A DNA stretch of 64,000 nt from VMDJ01 sp038144195 (GTDB lineage: Bacteria > Pseudomonadota > Gammaproteobacteria > Chromatiales > Chromatiaceae): the NCBI GenBank assembly GCA_038144195.1, contig JAYQNH010000002.1, positions 806,001 to 870,000 on the forward strand, in the 5' to 3' direction. Each line of letters begins with the position of its first letter. The stretch's first letter is position 1. Of the stretch, positions 47,882 through 56,768 are shown piece after piece. Both the position numbers and the translations under genes were made by a program. The notes under the pieces are model-generated. The model was not told the DNA's origin. It ran no database searches and saw only the letters and a list, made by a program, of their open reading frames with translations.

Positions 47882-49332
47882 ATGTTGATTTTTGAACAAT
47901 CTAAAGCCGGCCGTCGTGCCTTCGCACAATCTCCAGCAACACGTGTTGAGCTCAGTGGCATTCCTGTTGATCAACAACGTAAAGATAAGCCTGCTTTGCC
48001 TGAAGTATCAGAGATGCAAGCTGTGCGTCACTTCACACGTTTGTCGCAGAAGAACTTCTCGATTGATACCCAGTTCTATCCACTCGGGTCATGCACCATG
48101 AAGTACAACCCACGTGCATGTAACAGTTTGGCGATGTTGCCAGGTTTTTTGTCACGTCATCCGTATGCGCCTGATTCGCATAGCCAAGGTTACTTGAGCT
48201 GTATGTATGACCTGCAAGAGATCTTGAAAACTGTGACTGGTATGAAAGAGGTTTCATTGGTGCCAGCAGCAGGTGCACAAGGCGAGTTTGCCGGTGTGGC
48301 GATGATTCGCGCTTACCACGATGCACGTAATGACGATGCACGTTGCGAGATTATCGTTCCTGATGCAGCACACGGTACGAACCCTGCAACCGCCGTGATG
48401 TGTGGTTATAAGGTTAAAGAGATTCCAACACTAGAAGATGGCGACGTCGACGTTGAAGCATTAAAAGCCGTTGTCGGCCCTCAAACAGCCGGCATCATGT
48501 TGACCAACCCATCAACAGTAGGTGTGTTCGAACGTCGTATTAAAGAGATCGCTCAGATCGTTCACGACGCAGGCGGCTTGTTGTATTACGACGGTGCAAA
48601 CCTAAATGCGATCTTGGGCAAGGTTCGTCCAGGCGACATGGGCTTTGATGTAATTCATATGAATTTGCACAAGACCTTCTCGACGCCACACGGTGGTGGT
48701 GGCCCTGGTGCAGGTGCGGTGGGTGTCTCTGCACGTTTGATTCCACATTTACCAGTGCCTATGGCATCCAAGAATGAAGATGGAAGCTACGGTTGGCTAA
48801 CTGAAGAAGATCGTCCTCAATCAATCGGTAAGCTAATGGGCTTTGCCGGTAACGCGGGTGTATTGTTGCGTGCTTACATCTATGCACGATTGCTTGGTCG
48901 TGAAGGCATGGTACGTGTATCTGAGTATGCAACCTTGAATGCTAATTACATGGCAGCAAAGCTTGAGAAAGCCGGTTTTGAATTGGCATACCCAGGTCGT
49001 CGTGCAACTCACGAGTTCATTGTGACCTTGCGTAAGCAAGCGAAGAACCTGGATGTTAACGCGATGGATTTTGCAAAGCGCTTGCTCGACTTTGGGTTCC
49101 ACGCGCCAACAACTTACTTCCCGATCCACGTGCCAGAGTGTTTCTTGATCGAACCAACCGAATCCGAAGCAAAAGATGCGTTGGATGGTTTCATCGAAGC
49201 GATGATCGCGATTCAAAAAGAAGCTGAGACAGAAGCGGAGATGGTCAAGGTGCACCTTACACATTACCGGTGCGTCGCTTGGATGATGTGAAGGCAGCGC
49301 GTGAGCTTAACCTGAAGTATCAAGCGAGCTAA
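47882..49332 (+). CDS. gcvPB: Glycine dehydrogenase (decarboxylating) subunit 2, one frameshift
   Basis: About 483 residues after repair. FYPLGSCTMKYNPRACNSLA is a family signature, and the PLP lysine lies in MNLHKTFSTPHGGGGPGAGA. The frame breaks at the GG of 49249-49250; one more G gives EMVKGAPYTLPVRRLDDV and a normal end at TAA 49330-49332. With gcvPA it decarboxylates glycine and loads GcvH. Ribosome-binding site CAGGAGATAAG. Confidence 0.95.
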
Positions 49333-49372
49333 GTGGAGAGTGGCGATAGCCACTTTCTTTCAGGCATAAAAA

Positions 49373-49400
49373 AGCCCCGCTATTGCGGGGCTCTTTATTT
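49373..49400. terminator. Bidirectional terminator between gcvPB and the small secreted gene
   Basis: AGCCCCGC, loop TATT, GCGGGGCT followed by CTTTATTT on the plus strand; on the minus strand the same stem is followed by TTTTTTA. It can end both convergent transcripts. Confidence 0.85.
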
Positions 49401-49416
49401 CAGATCGAGGTCTGAA

Positions 49417-49683
49417 TTACTTAGCAACTGGTGCGTAAGCTGGCTGCTCGTAACCGTAAGCAGTGCCGTTGGTATCAGTAGAACCGTTACCTTTGAAGTC
49501 GCCAGCTGAACGAGCTTTACCAGAGAAGTTCATAGAGAAAGTTGCTTCACCTTCGCCAGTACCGTTACCGATGAAGTCGCCTTTAGCGTTGTTCGCGCCG
49601 TTAGCGTTAGTGTTAGCTGAATCCATGAATGCTGAAGCTTGAGCTGAAGCGATGATAGCTGCGATTGCGATGATCTTTTTCAT
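49417..49683 (-). CDS. Small secreted Asn/Gly-rich protein of unknown function
   Basis: 88 residues. MKKIIAIAAIIASAQASAFM is a clear Sec signal with cleavage after ASA or nearby, leaving a mature part of about 70 residues. The mature chain is rich in N, G, A and S and holds two similar blocks, NNAKGDFIGNGTGEGEATFS and ARSAGDFKGNGSTDTNG, each with a GDF.GNG core. It has no cysteine. It faintly resembles small sulfur-globule-type secreted proteins, but I do not assign it to them. A near-consensus promoter and its own terminator suggest strong monocistronic expression. Confidence 0.75.
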   Translation of the reverse strand: MKKIIAIAAIIASAQASAFMDSANTNANGANNAKGDFIGNGTGEGEATFSMNFSGKARSAGDFKGNGSTDTNGTAYGYEQPAYAPVAK

Positions 49684-49751
49684 TGTTAAATCCTCAAAAA
49701 ATTTGTTTAGAAGTTTTCGCTGACCAACCTACTGATCAGCTAATGAGGATA

Positions 49752-49779
49752 AGTATATAAGTATTTTCTAATATGTCAA
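49752..49779 (-). promoter_or_regulatory. Near-consensus sigma-70 promoter for the small secreted gene
   Basis: On the minus strand TTGACA (49774-49779), a 16-bp spacer and TATACT (49752-49757). All six -35 bases and five of six -10 bases match consensus. It lies about 70 bp upstream of the ATG. Confidence 0.7.
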
Positions 49780-49832
49780 TACTTATTTCACAGAAAGTTT
49801 ATTTTTTAGCTCATACCTTATAAATAGGGCAC

Positions 49833-49860
49833 AAAAAAAGCCGGCTCGAGGCCGGCTTTT
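49833..49860 (-). terminator. Terminator after the phosphofructokinase gene
   Basis: On the minus strand AAAAGCCGGCCTCGAGCCGG then CTTTTTTTG: a GC-rich stem of about 7 bp and a T7 run, 17 bp after the pfp stop. Confidence 0.8.
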
Positions 49861-49876
49861 CGGGCAGAACCTTTGA

Positions 49877-51130
49877 TTAGAGCTCAAATTTCTCGAGTTT
49901 CTGCTCAACCGAAATACCTTTCATGGTCACGTACTTTGGCATGCCATTCTCGTAAGGAGGGTAAGCCTCACCTTGGATCAGTGGGTAGAGGTATTCTTTA
50001 CATTTATCAGTAATGCCGTAGCCATCATCGCTGATGAAGTCCATTGGCATCATCTTCTCGACGTTTGCTACCTCTGAAAGTGGTGCCTCACCGATGCTCC
50101 ATTTGTATGGAGATGATGATTCACGCACAACGGTTGGCATGATTGAGTTCTTGCCTTCTAACGCCTTTTCAACCGCTGCCTTACCAAGAGCATATGCTTG
50201 CTCAACGTCAGACTCAGACGCCAGGTGACGTGCTGCACGCTGCAGGTAGTCTGCAACAGCCCAGTGGAACTTATAACCCAACGCTTCCTTGATCATGTTG
50301 GCAACAACTGGGGCTGCGCCACCGAGTTGGGCGTGACCAAATGAGTCGCGAGTTCCTTGCTCAGCAAGGAAGGTGCCGTCAGGCCAGTGACAGCCTTCTG
50401 AAACCACGATGGTACAGAAGTCGTGTTCTTTTACCTTTGCATCAACTGCTGCTAAGAACTTGTCTTTGTCGAACTCAACTTCAGGGAAGAGCGTTAAAAC
50501 AGGGATATTTTGGTCTTCAACCAATGCACCTGCCGCTGCAATCCAGCCTGCGTGACGACCCATTACCTCGATAACGAAGATCTTGGTTGAGGTTGCTGCC
50601 ATTGAGCGAACGTCGAAGCTCGCCTCTAGCGTAGAGACCGCGATGTACTTCGCTACTGAACCGAAGCCTGGTCAGTTATCGGTGATGGGGAGGTCGTTAT
50701 CCACGGTTTTTGGTACGTGGATCGCTTGTACCGGGTAGCCCATCTTTTCAGAGAGCTGAGAGACTTTAAAACAAGTGTCAGCTGAGTCACCGCCACCGTT
50801 ATAGAAGAAGTAGCCAATATTGTGTGCTTTGAAGACTTCAATCAGGCGTTCATATTCGCGCTTGTTATCTTCAAGGCTTTTTAGCTTGAAACGACATGAG
50901 CCAAAACCACCCGATGGGGTATTTTTCAACGCAGCAATGTCTTCTGCAGATTCAAGATCGGTGTCGATCAAATCTTCGGTCAAAGCACCAATAATGCCGT
51001 TTCGACCTGCGAAAACTTTGCCAATTTTATCTTTATGCTGACGCGCTGTTTCGATTACACCGGCTGCAGATGCATTGATCACCGAAGTGACACCACCAGA
51101 TTGCGCGTAAAATGCGTTTTTCGTCGCCAT
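49877..51130 (-). CDS. pfp: Pyrophosphate-type 6-phosphofructokinase with an in-frame TGA
   Basis: 418 codons in a single frame, interrupted by TGA at codon 153 (50672-50674). The flanking sequence, VPKTVDNDLPITDN-stop-PGFGSVAKYIAVST, corresponds to a position I recall as Cys (TDTCPGFGS) in related enzymes. Lys in PKTVDND (Gly in the ATP-dependent E. coli enzyme) and Asp in YNGGGDSADT are marks of the pyrophosphate-using clade. MGRHAGWIAA and DYLQRAARHLAS are family stretches. It phosphorylates fructose-6-phosphate reversibly using PPi. The start has a strong AGGAGGA site. The stop may be a base error, nonsense mutation or recoding. Divergent from the adenylate kinase gene. Confidence 0.85.
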
Positions 51131-51447
51131 TTTTCCTCCTGCTGACGCTAATGATCTAAACGTACGCTGAATTCTGAAATGGCGCTATCGAAGGTTTGAA
51201 TACCCTTATATATAGAAAGACTAATAAAGTGAATTTGCTCAAAAAATCGGCGCTGAAGAATGAGAAATACCAATAAAATCAAATAAAATCAGACGCTTCG
51301 TTGACAATATCAGGGCATTTACAGTAGTTTGTGCGCTGAAATTTTTCCCGATGTCGCCAAATGTCGACATCATTGTATAAAAAATAGCCAGTTGTATCGG
51401 CTTGTTGGAGCTTAACTGCTCAAACTCAACAATTACCTGAGAGCGCC
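51131..51447. other. Divergent promoter region between pfp and the adenylate kinase fusion
   Basis: 317 bp without a credible gene. It is AT-rich, with TTGACA at 51301-51306 on the plus strand (possible -35 for the kinase gene, but with a weak -10, GTAGTT) and TATATATA-like sequence near 51213 that could serve the pfp side. No dyad or riboswitch was recognised. Confidence 0.4.
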
Positions 51448-52663
51448 ATGCGTATTGTCTTATTAGGCCCCCAGGGTTCCGGAAAAGCGGAACTCGCTCA
51501 AAAAATCTCAAAAGAAGTACAAAATCCCAGTGATCACTCAGCACAGTATCGTTGATACGGCGGCGGCTGAAGATAGTGAATTGGGCAAGTTAGCTCGTGA
51601 AGCACGGGATACCAGCCGCGTTTCTGAGGATCTTTTGACCGCATTACTGCGCTTTCAGCTGCCAAAAATGAACCTGAAGAAGGGCTATATCATTGTTGAT
51701 ATGCCTAAGAGCGTTGGTCAGGCGGACAATATCGATCAAGTTGTTAATGAATTAGGTCGCCCAGTGGATTTGGCGATCAAATTGCATGTCGATACCGACG
51801 ATCTGATGGAGCGCTTGGTCGGTCATGTTCAATGTGACAAGTGTGGTACCAGCTACAACATCTATGTAAACCCACCGATGATGAAAGGTGTGTGTGATGT
51901 GTGTGGTGCGCGTTGTACTCAGCGTCCTGGCGATTACGAAGAGAACATCAGTAACCGTATCCGTTTGTACGATATGGCGATGGTGCCGCTACTCGATTTC
52001 TATGAGAAGGCAGAAAAGCTTTCAACTTTTGATGCAACCATCGGCGGCGATCATTTGTGGACTCGCGTGAAGAAGGTCATCGATGCAACGCCAAGCCCTG
52101 AGATTGAGGTCGTGAAGGTCGAAGAGGCTGCGCCTGATGAACTAGCGGCTTTGGAAGCGGCGATTACTGAAGCAGCAGAACAACCTGCGAAAGGCGCTAA
52201 GAAAAAAGCAGCAAAGAAAGTCGCTAAAAAGGTTGCCAAGAAGGCTGCGGCGAAGAAAGAGCCTGCTAAGAAAGCTGAGCCTAAGAAGGCGGCTGAGAAA
52301 GTCGCTAAGAAGGTAGCAAAGAAAGCTGCTGCCAAGAAAGTGGCTAAAAAAGCAGCACCGAAAAAAGTCGCCAAGAAAGTGACTAATAAGGTAGCGAAAA
52401 AATGACCAAAAAAGCAGCGCCTAAAAAGGCCGCTAAGAAAGTCACAAAGAAGGTTGCTAAAAAGGTGACAAAGAAAGTTGCCAAGAAGGTCACTAAAAAA
52501 GTAGCTAAGAAGGCGCCTGTTAAAAAGTAGCCAAAAAGGTCGCGAAAAAAGTGGCAAAGAAAGCAGCACCTAAAAAGGCAGCAAAAAAAGTTGCTAAGAA
52601 GGTCGCTAAAAAAAAAAAGTCGCCAAGAAAACGGCGAAAAAGAAAGCCGCTAAAAAGCGTTAA
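51448..52663 (+). CDS. Divergent adenylate kinase-like protein with a long histone H1-like tail (four frameshifts)
   Basis: About 405 residues after repair. The kinase domain (about 1-214) has the P-loop GPQGSGK, DSELGKLARE, a zinc-finger lid with CDKC and CDVCGARC, and the lid arginines in TQRPGDYEENISNRIRLYD. The E. coli AMP-binding STGDMLR segment is replaced by TQHSIVD, and GFPRT by DMPKS, so activity as a normal adenylate kinase is uncertain. An acidic linker (VEEAAPDELAALEAAITEAA) leads to about 160 residues of KKVAKKAAAKK repeats ending KKAAKKR. Frames break near 51514 (one extra base) and at A-runs 52397-52402, 52522-52526 and 52608-52618; in all three runs one added A restores the lysine-rich frame. 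Confidence 0.82.
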
Positions 52664-52666
52664 TGA

Positions 52667-52692
52667 AAAAGGCCGCAACCGCGGCCTTTTTT
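52667..52692 (+). terminator. Terminator after the adenylate kinase fusion gene
   Basis: AAGGCCGC, loop AACC, GCGGCCTT, then TTTT. It begins 4 bp after the repaired stop codon, which supports the long tail being real coding sequence up to 52663. The gloA stop codon of the opposite strand lies at its edge. Confidence 0.85.
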
Positions 52693-53083
52693 ATGTGCTC
52701 AACCTTTTACCGATCAGTTCTATCTGATAGCCATCAGGGTCTTCAACAAAAGCAATGATCCGAGTGCCTGCATTCATAGGGCCAGCATCTCGAATGATCT
52801 TGCCGCCTTTTTCTTTGATTTGAGCGGTGGCTTCGTAAACGTCATAAACTTCTAGTGCGATATGCCCAAAGCCAGTGCCCATATCATAGCTTTCCACACC
52901 CCAGTTATAGGTCAGCTCAAGCGCGGCTTGTTCGCTTTCATCGCCATAGCCTAAAAAGGCATTGGTGAATTCACCTTTTGGATAGTCTTTTTGGCGTAGC
53001 AGTTTCATGCCCATGATCTCGGTATAAAACGCAATCGAGCGTTCGAGGTTGCCAGAACGAATCATCGTATGAAGGATGCGCAT
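52691..53083 (-). CDS. gloA: Lactoylglutathione lyase (glyoxalase I)
   Basis: 130 residues. The metal ligands His5, Glu56, His74 and Glu122 occur at the same positions as in E. coli GloA (ILHTMIRSG, ALELTYN, GHIALEV, YQIELIG). It isomerises the methylglyoxal-glutathione adduct to S-lactoylglutathione. Last gene of a long minus-strand run, just after pmbA. Confidence 0.96.
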   Translation of the reverse strand: MRILHTMIRSGNLERSIAFYTEIMGMKLLRQKDYPKGEFTNAFLGYGDESEQAALELTYNWGVESYDMGTGFGHIALEVYDVYEATAQIKEKGGKIIRDAGPMNAGTRIIAFVEDPDGYQIELIGKRLST

Positions 53084-53084
53084 A

Positions 53085-54409
53085 TCAGTTACCTGCCACA
53101 GTCATTTGTTTGATCAACCAGGAGCCGGTGTTATAGCTGCTTGGAATATCGTTATCGGTAGCCACGGCTTCGAGGTCTTGGAACATTTGTTGAAGATTGC
53201 CCGCTACGGTGATCTCTTCGACGGGATAAGCGATCTCGCCATTCTCAATCCAAAAGCCTGCCGCGCCACGCGAGTAATCACCGGTAACAGTGTTGCTTCC
53301 TTGGCCCATCAGTTCGGTGATGTAGAGACCGGTTCCCATCTCTTTAAGAAGCTCTTCACGAGACTGCCCAGTGCTTTGAATAATCGGATTACGTACGCCG
53401 CCAGCATGACCGGTTGTCGTCATCTTGAGTTTGCGCGCACTGTAGCTATCTAAAAGATAAGTGGTTAAGCGACCCGCATCGATCAATTTTTTTTCGGTTG
53501 TTGCGACGCCTTCGTTATCGAAGGGGCGCTACCCAGCGCTTGTAATAGGTGCGGTTGTTCAGCGATGTTGACCCAATCAGGGAAGAGCTGCTCATTCAGT
53601 TTGCCGCCTAAAAAGCTCGCATCGCGATAAATAGCAGAGCCGCGCATGGCGCCAAACAAACCACGCATCAGGCCGCCGGCCATCTCGGCACTAAACAGCA
53701 CAGGGCATTTAGTGGTTTTAATCTTGCGGCTGTTCAATCGAGCGATGGCACGTTCAGCGGCCTTTAAGCCAACACTTTCCGCGCTATCCAATTTATTCGC
53801 TAAGCGACTCGAGCTATACCAATAGTCGCGCTGCATTTGGTCGCCTGTTCCGGCAATCACTGAGCAACTTAAACTGTGACGAGTGGCAGGGAAGCCACCG
53901 ACAAAGCCGTGACTGTTTGCATAGACATAAGCGGTGGCTTGCGTGTGAGTACTCGCACCTTCTGAGTTGCTGATGCGAGTATCAGCTTCTCGAGCTGCAG
54001 CTTCGCAACGTAGGGCGATCTCTGCGGCTTCATCTGCACTGACATTCCAATGATGATTTAGATCGAGATCAGGAATTGATGCTGCCATCTTGTCCGCATC
54101 AGCAAGTCCTGCTGCAGGATCTTCTGAGGTGTACTTTGCAATACGGCATGCTGCTTCAACAGTTTCTTTAATCGCATTAGGCGTGAGGTCAGTTGTGCTT
54201 GCTGAGCCTTTACGTTGACCAAAATACACCGTGACGCCTAAGCCATGATCACTGGTGCGCTCAATCGTTTCGATCTCGCCGAGACGAACGCCAACATCTA
54301 AACCACTTTGCGCATGCACGGCAGCTTCAGCTTGTGATGCACCTTGTTGTTTTGCTTCATCGAGTAAATTGGCAACAACACTTTGTAAGCTTTCTAAAGA
54401 ATGACTCAT
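53085..54409 (-). CDS. pmbA: Metalloprotease PmbA (TldE), one homopolymer frameshift
   Basis: About 441 residues after repair. GVRLGEIETIERTSDHGLGV and GQRKGSASTTDLTPNAI are N-terminal signatures. The C-terminus has TTTGHAGGVRNPIIQSTG and MGTGLYITELMGQGSNTVTG. The frame breaks at the G4 run 53523-53526 (C4 on the coding strand); one more base gives GSAPFDNEGVATTE. PmbA/TldE forms a heterodimer with TldD and degrades unstructured peptides such as microcin B17 precursor and CcdA. It overlaps the tldD 3' end by 4 bp. Confidence 0.94.
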
Positions 54410-55848
54410 GCCGCGGTACCACCGACAGTCATTTGATCAATCTTCAATGTCGGCTGACCTACACCAACTGGTACGCTTTGACCTTCTTTGCCGCAGACGC
54501 CGACGCCGTTATCCAGCTTAAGGTCGTTGCCCACCATGCTGATTTGAGTCATTGATTCAGGGCCGTTACCAATTAAGGTGGCGCCTTTCACGGGCTTTGT
54601 GATTTTGCCGTTTTCAATTAGATAGGCTTCGTTAGCTGAGAAAACAAATTTGCCTGAGGTGATGTCAACTTGGCCGCCGCCAAAGTTAACTGCATAGAGT
54701 CCTTTGTCGACTGATGCAATGATCTCAGCAGGATCACTTTCGCCCGCCAACATATAGGTGTTGGTCATGCGAGGCATGGGTAGGTGCGCATACGATTCAC
54801 GACGACCATTGCCAGTGGTTGGCATGCCCATCAGTCGCGCATTCATCTTGTCTTGCATATAGCCTTTCAGGATGCCGTTCTCGATAAGCACCGTGTTTTG
54901 AGAAGGCGTACCTTCATCATCAACACTTAAAGAGCCACGACGTCCATCTAGGGTGCCGTCATCTACAACTGTGACCAAAGGCGAAGCCACTTGCTCACCA
55001 ATACGACCTGAGAACGCAGAGGTGCCTTTACGGTTAAAGTCACCTTCAAGACCATGGCCTACCGCTTCGTGTAATAACACACCCGGCCAGCCTGGTCCGA
55101 GCACGACAGGCAGCATACCTGCTGGCGCATCAACAGCTTCAAGGTTGACCAATGCTTGGCGCACAGCTTCTTTGGCATAGCCTTCGGCCTTGTCTTCATT
55201 TAAGAAGAACTCGAGCGAAGTGCGAGCACCACCACCGCAACTGGCTTGTTCGCGGCGACCATTTTGTTCAACGATCACACTGACATTCATACGCACTAAA
55301 GGTCGTACATCACCAGCCATCTCGCCTTGTTCGTTAATCACTAAAACAGTGGCGTGTGCTGCAACCATGCTTACCGTGACTTGCTTAACGCGTGGATCTT
55401 CAGCACGTGCTAAAGCATCTAGCTTCTTCATCAGATCAAGCTTTTGTGATTCGCTTAAGGTATCGAGCGGATTGATCGCAGGGTAGAGCGCTTTCGCATC
55501 ACGTTTAGATTTCAGGCCAAAGTGACTGTCTTGTTGATGATGCGCAATGGCACGTGCCGCACTCGCAGCATCTAAGAGCGCATTGGTTGAAAGCTCGTCG
55601 GTATACGCAAAGCCAGTTTTCTCACCACTGATAGCACGCAAACCAGCACCTTGTTCGATGTTGTGGTTGCCTTCTTTGATAATGCCATCGTCAAGAATCC
55701 AAGACTCAAGACGCGAGTACTGAAAATACAAATCAGCCGCATCAATTTGGCGGCTGAGTAAGCGGTCCATCACTTTGTTAATCGCGGAATCGTTAAGCCC
55801 GGGTTTGTCGAGCAGGGTGGCTTTCGCCAGATCTAAAGGTGTTGTCAT
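54406..55848 (-). CDS. tldD: Metalloprotease TldD
   Basis: 480 residues in one frame. The zinc site HEAVGHGLEGDF (HExxxH) is intact, preceded by LPVVLGPGWPGVLLHEA. RMTNTYMLAGESDP and QISMVGNDLKLDNGVGVCGK are family stretches. It is the catalytic partner of PmbA, encoded next to it in the same unit with a 4-bp overlap. Confidence 0.96.
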   Translation of the reverse strand: MTTPLDLAKATLLDKPGLNDSAINKVMDRLLSRQIDAADLYFQYSRLESWILDDGIIKEGNHNIEQGAGLRAISGEKTGFAYTDELSTNALLDAASAARAIAHHQQDSHFGLKSKRDAKALYPAINPLDTLSESQKLDLMKKLDALARAEDPRVKQVTVSMVAAHATVLVINEQGEMAGDVRPLVRMNVSVIVEQNGRREQASCGGGARTSLEFFLNEDKAEGYAKEAVRQALVNLEAVDAPAGMLPVVLGPGWPGVLLHEAVGHGLEGDFNRKGTSAFSGRIGEQVASPLVTVVDDGTLDGRRGSLSVDDEGTPSQNTVLIENGILKGYMQDKMNARLMGMPTTGNGRRESYAHLPMPRMTNTYMLAGESDPAEIIASVDKGLYAVNFGGGQVDITSGKFVFSANEAYLIENGKITKPVKGATLIGNGPESMTQISMVGNDLKLDNGVGVCGKEGQSVPVGVGQPTLKIDQMTVGGTAA

Positions 55849-55860
55849 AGTGGGTTGTGA

Positions 55861-56691
55861 TTAATTGCACTTCAATTGACGATGCTGCAGACAAGGGAAG
55901 TTGCGGCGTGTATTGGTTTGGAAATCATGATTGATATTGCCGATAGCAAAACCATTGCCTTTGTCACGCTTATCTAAAACGCTGCCCCATGGGTCAACGA
56001 TCATGCTGTGGCCATGTGTTTCACGACCTTTGACGTGGAAGCCACCTTGGTCAGCGGCAACCACATAAGCCAAATTCTCAATTGCGCGGGCACGCACAAG
56101 GGTTTCCCAATGTGCACGTCCTGTGACGGCAGTAAAGGCGGCAGGTAAGGCAATCACTTCGGCGCCTTTGTCGATCATCGCGCGGAATAGCTCAGGGAAG
56201 CGCAAGTCGTAACACACTGCAACGCCAAGCTTGCCGACAGGTGAGTCGATCACGGTGACACTGTCACCTGGTTCGATGGTGTTTGATTCGTTAAAGGTCT
56301 CAGCAGACTCGACAATGTTTACATCAAAAAGATGACGCTTGTCATAGCGGCCAACTTCTTGTCCGCGATCGTTAAAGATCAAGCTTGAAGCGCGCCACTT
56401 GGATTGATCATCACCTTCTAATGGAATGGTGCCGCCGACGATCCAAATGCCAAGTCGTGCCGCAACGCGCGATAGAAATTGTTGCAGAGGGCCGTCACCT
56501 TGAGTTTCACGAAACGGCAAGACGTCTTTACATGAGTTGCCAAGAAAGGCGAAGGACTCAGGAAGTACGGCGAGCTTGGCACCTTGTCGGGCCGCCACTT
56601 CAAGCATTTTCTCGGTCGCAAGAAGGTTTGCATTGATATTGGTGCCTGAGGCTAACTGGATAGCCGCAACCTTTGTCATGCCATAGCTCAT
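55861..56691 (-). CDS. Carbon-nitrogen hydrolase (Nit2/deaminated glutathione amidase type)
   Basis: 276 residues. The nitrilase catalytic triad is visible: Glu in AVLPESFAFLG, Lys in RYDKRHLFDVN, Cys in GVAVCYDLRFPELFR. The sequence and context (between tldD and yhdP) match the gammaproteobacterial Nit family, whose studied members remove the amide from deaminated glutathione. ATG at codon 5 is an alternative start. It begins 78 bp downstream of yhdP. Confidence 0.88.
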   Translation of the reverse strand: MSYGMTKVAAIQLASGTNINANLLATEKMLEVAARQGAKLAVLPESFAFLGNSCKDVLPFRETQGDGPLQQFLSRVAARLGIWIVGGTIPLEGDDQSKWRASSLIFNDRGQEVGRYDKRHLFDVNIVESAETFNESNTIEPGDSVTVIDSPVGKLGVAVCYDLRFPELFRAMIDKGAEVIALPAAFTAVTGRAHWETLVRARAIENLAYVVAADQGGFHVKGRETHGHSMIVDPWGSVLDKRDKGNGFAIGNINHDFQTNTRRNFPCLQHRQLKCN

Positions 56692-56768
56692 GAATACTGT
56701 CGCCTTATCAAATCGAGTTATTCAATATGTTAACGAATGCGCACTCAGCTGTCTGAGTTAATGCACAT

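Noticed and set aside
52051..52569. Minus-strand 172-residue Phe/Leu-rich open frame
   Set aside because: The same artefact: it mirrors the lysine-rich tail of the kinase fusion on the plus strand.
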